From Actinomycetota bacterium (GTDB taxonomy: Bacteria > Actinomycetota > Actinomycetes > Actinomycetales > Microbacteriaceae): a DNA stretch of 6,040 nucleotides. The translations under genes and the position numbers were made by a program. The DNA lies in contig VGAV01000161.1 in NCBI GenBank assembly GCA_016870695.1, positions 1 to 6,040 of the forward strand. Reading direction: 5' to 3'. The notes under the pieces were generated by a model. The model was not told the origin of the DNA. It saw only the letters and a list, made by a program, of their open reading frames with translations, and ran no database searches. Below, piece by piece: positions 5,453-6,040 of the stretch. Within the stretch, counting starts at the first letter, position 1. The number at the start of each line of letters is the position of its first letter.

Positions 5453-6040
5453 GTGGGTTCTCCCGCACCTCGCGACGCCGCCCCGTCGACCGATGCGGCG
5501 GCCGCGCTGCTGTCGGGGCTGGTGGCCCGCGGCATCCGTCATCTCGTCGTCAGCCCGGGCTCGCGCTCGCAAGCCCTGGCCCTCGCCGCAGCGGAGCTCG
5601 AGGCCGCGGGTCTCGTGTCGCTGCACGTCCGGATCGACGAGCGGGTGGCGGGATTCACCGCGCTCGGGATCGGGCGGGAGACCGGGATGCCGGCGGCTGT
5701 CATCTGCACGTCCGGGACCGCGGTGGCCAATCTGCTGCCCGCCGCGCTCGAGGCGCACCATTCCGGCGTCCCGCTCCTGCTGCTGACGGGTGACCGGCCG
5801 CCGGAGCTGCGCGGCATCGGGGCGAACCAGACGACGCGTCAGCCGGGGATGTTCCGCACGGCGGTGCGGTGGGAGGCGGACCTCCCCGTGCCGGTCGCGA
5901 CGGACGACGACGGTGACGGGGCGCAGACCCGCGAGCTGGACGCCGTCGCCGCGACGGCGCTGGCCGCCGCCCTCGGGACCGGGGCGCGGGCGGCGGGCCC
6001 GGTGCATCTGAACGTCCCGCTGCGCGAGCCCCTGGCCGGG
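5453..6040 (+). CDS. menD: 2-succinyl-5-enolpyruvyl-6-hydroxy-3-cyclohexene-1-carboxylate synthase MenD (5' part; cut by the right edge)
   Basis: MenD is a thiamine-diphosphate enzyme that joins isochorismate and 2-oxoglutarate to give SEPHCHC. I translated from the GTG at 5453; 196 codons remain open to the edge. Most of the N-terminal pyrimidine-binding domain is visible: VVSPGSRSQ (32-40), [13 protein letters not shown] (60-72) with E63 as the ThDP-activating glutamate, [17 protein letters not shown] (85-101), [19 protein letters not shown] (110-128) and MFRTAVRW. The family is roughly 550-590 residues, so about two thirds lies outside. The start follows the previous stop by 3 nt (TGAGCCGTG) with no Shine-Dalgarno, suggesting translational coupling. 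The [27 protein letters not shown] context fits actinobacterial MenD. A moderately acidic insert (about 149-158, [10 protein letters not shown]) lies between conserved blocks. Confidence 0.95.
   Translation, partial: MGSPAPRDAAPSTDAAAALLSGLVARGIRHLVVSPGSRSQALALAAAELEAAGLVSLHVRIDERVAGFTALGIGRETGMPAAVICTSGTAVANLLPAALEAHHSGVPLLLLTGDRPPELRGIGANQTTRQPGMFRTAVRWEADLPVPVATDDDGDGAQTRELDAVAATALAAALGTGARAAGPVHLNVPLREPLAG

Noticed and set aside
5002..5793. Plus-strand frame (263 codons) crossing the PLDc_N-menD junction, suggesting a fusion
   Set aside because: It reads the PLDc_N gene and menD out of frame and gives Arg/Gly-rich sequence. The real genes are two separate frames with a TGA and 3-nt gap.
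4796..6007. Minus-strand open frame (403 codons) opposite the PLDc_N gene and menD
   Set aside because: menD has unmistakable ThDP-enzyme motifs on the plus strand; this frame crosses several genes and is compositionally a shadow.
1..6040. Mobile elements, CRISPR arrays, tRNA or rRNA genes, toxin-antitoxin or defence systems
   Set aside because: No spaced repeats, inverted terminal repeats, transposase or integrase motifs, or RNA-gene folds were seen by eye. Gene content and composition are uniform and fit a conserved menaquinone locus.

Overview
This window is chromosomal DNA from a very GC-rich actinobacterium. By eye it is about 70% GC, with a strong preference for G or C at third codon positions. 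Protein style and gene order suggest the family Microbacteriaceae, perhaps Microbacterium or a relative. That placement is inference from recall of homologues; no search was run. The window is a classical (o-succinylbenzoate) menaquinone biosynthesis locus. It holds five men genes plus a luciferase-like oxidoreductase and two small membrane proteins of unknown role. It looks like core metabolism: I see no mobile element, CRISPR array, RNA gene or other accessory island.

Layout, left to right. menC (o-succinylbenzoate synthase) runs leftward from 648 and off the left edge, so only its first 216 codons are present. A 73-bp divergent gap (649-721) follows. From it a rightward, tightly packed run begins: an LLM-class probable flavin/F420 oxidoreductase (722-1519), menB (1524-2426), menE (about 2455-3597) and menA (3609-4583). 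A 42-bp convergent gap (4584-4625) holds 15-bp tandem repeats that can fold into a GC-rich hairpin. It separates menA from a leftward DUF4229-like small membrane protein (4626-4934). A second divergent gap (4935-5008) leads into a rightward PLDc_N-like two-helix membrane protein (5009-5449), followed after 3 nt by menD (5453 onward), which is cut by the right edge after 196 codons.

Together, MenD makes SEPHCHC from isochorismate and 2-oxoglutarate. MenC dehydrates SHCHC to o-succinylbenzoate (OSB), MenE activates OSB to OSB-CoA, MenB closes the ring to DHNA-CoA, and MenA prenylates DHNA in the membrane. MenF (isochorismate synthase), MenH, the DHNA-CoA thioesterase and MenG (methyltransferase) are not in the window.

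The most notable regulatory signal is a recurring arrangement. Four transcription-unit heads (LLM gene, menA, DUF4229 gene, PLDc_N gene) have a TANNNT -10 hexamer 6-8 nt before the start codon and no Shine-Dalgarno sequence. This is the signature of leaderless mRNAs in actinobacteria. A second unexplained signal is nine copies, on both strands, of the octamer GGATGCCG/CGGCATCC. I found no convincing undescribed system.
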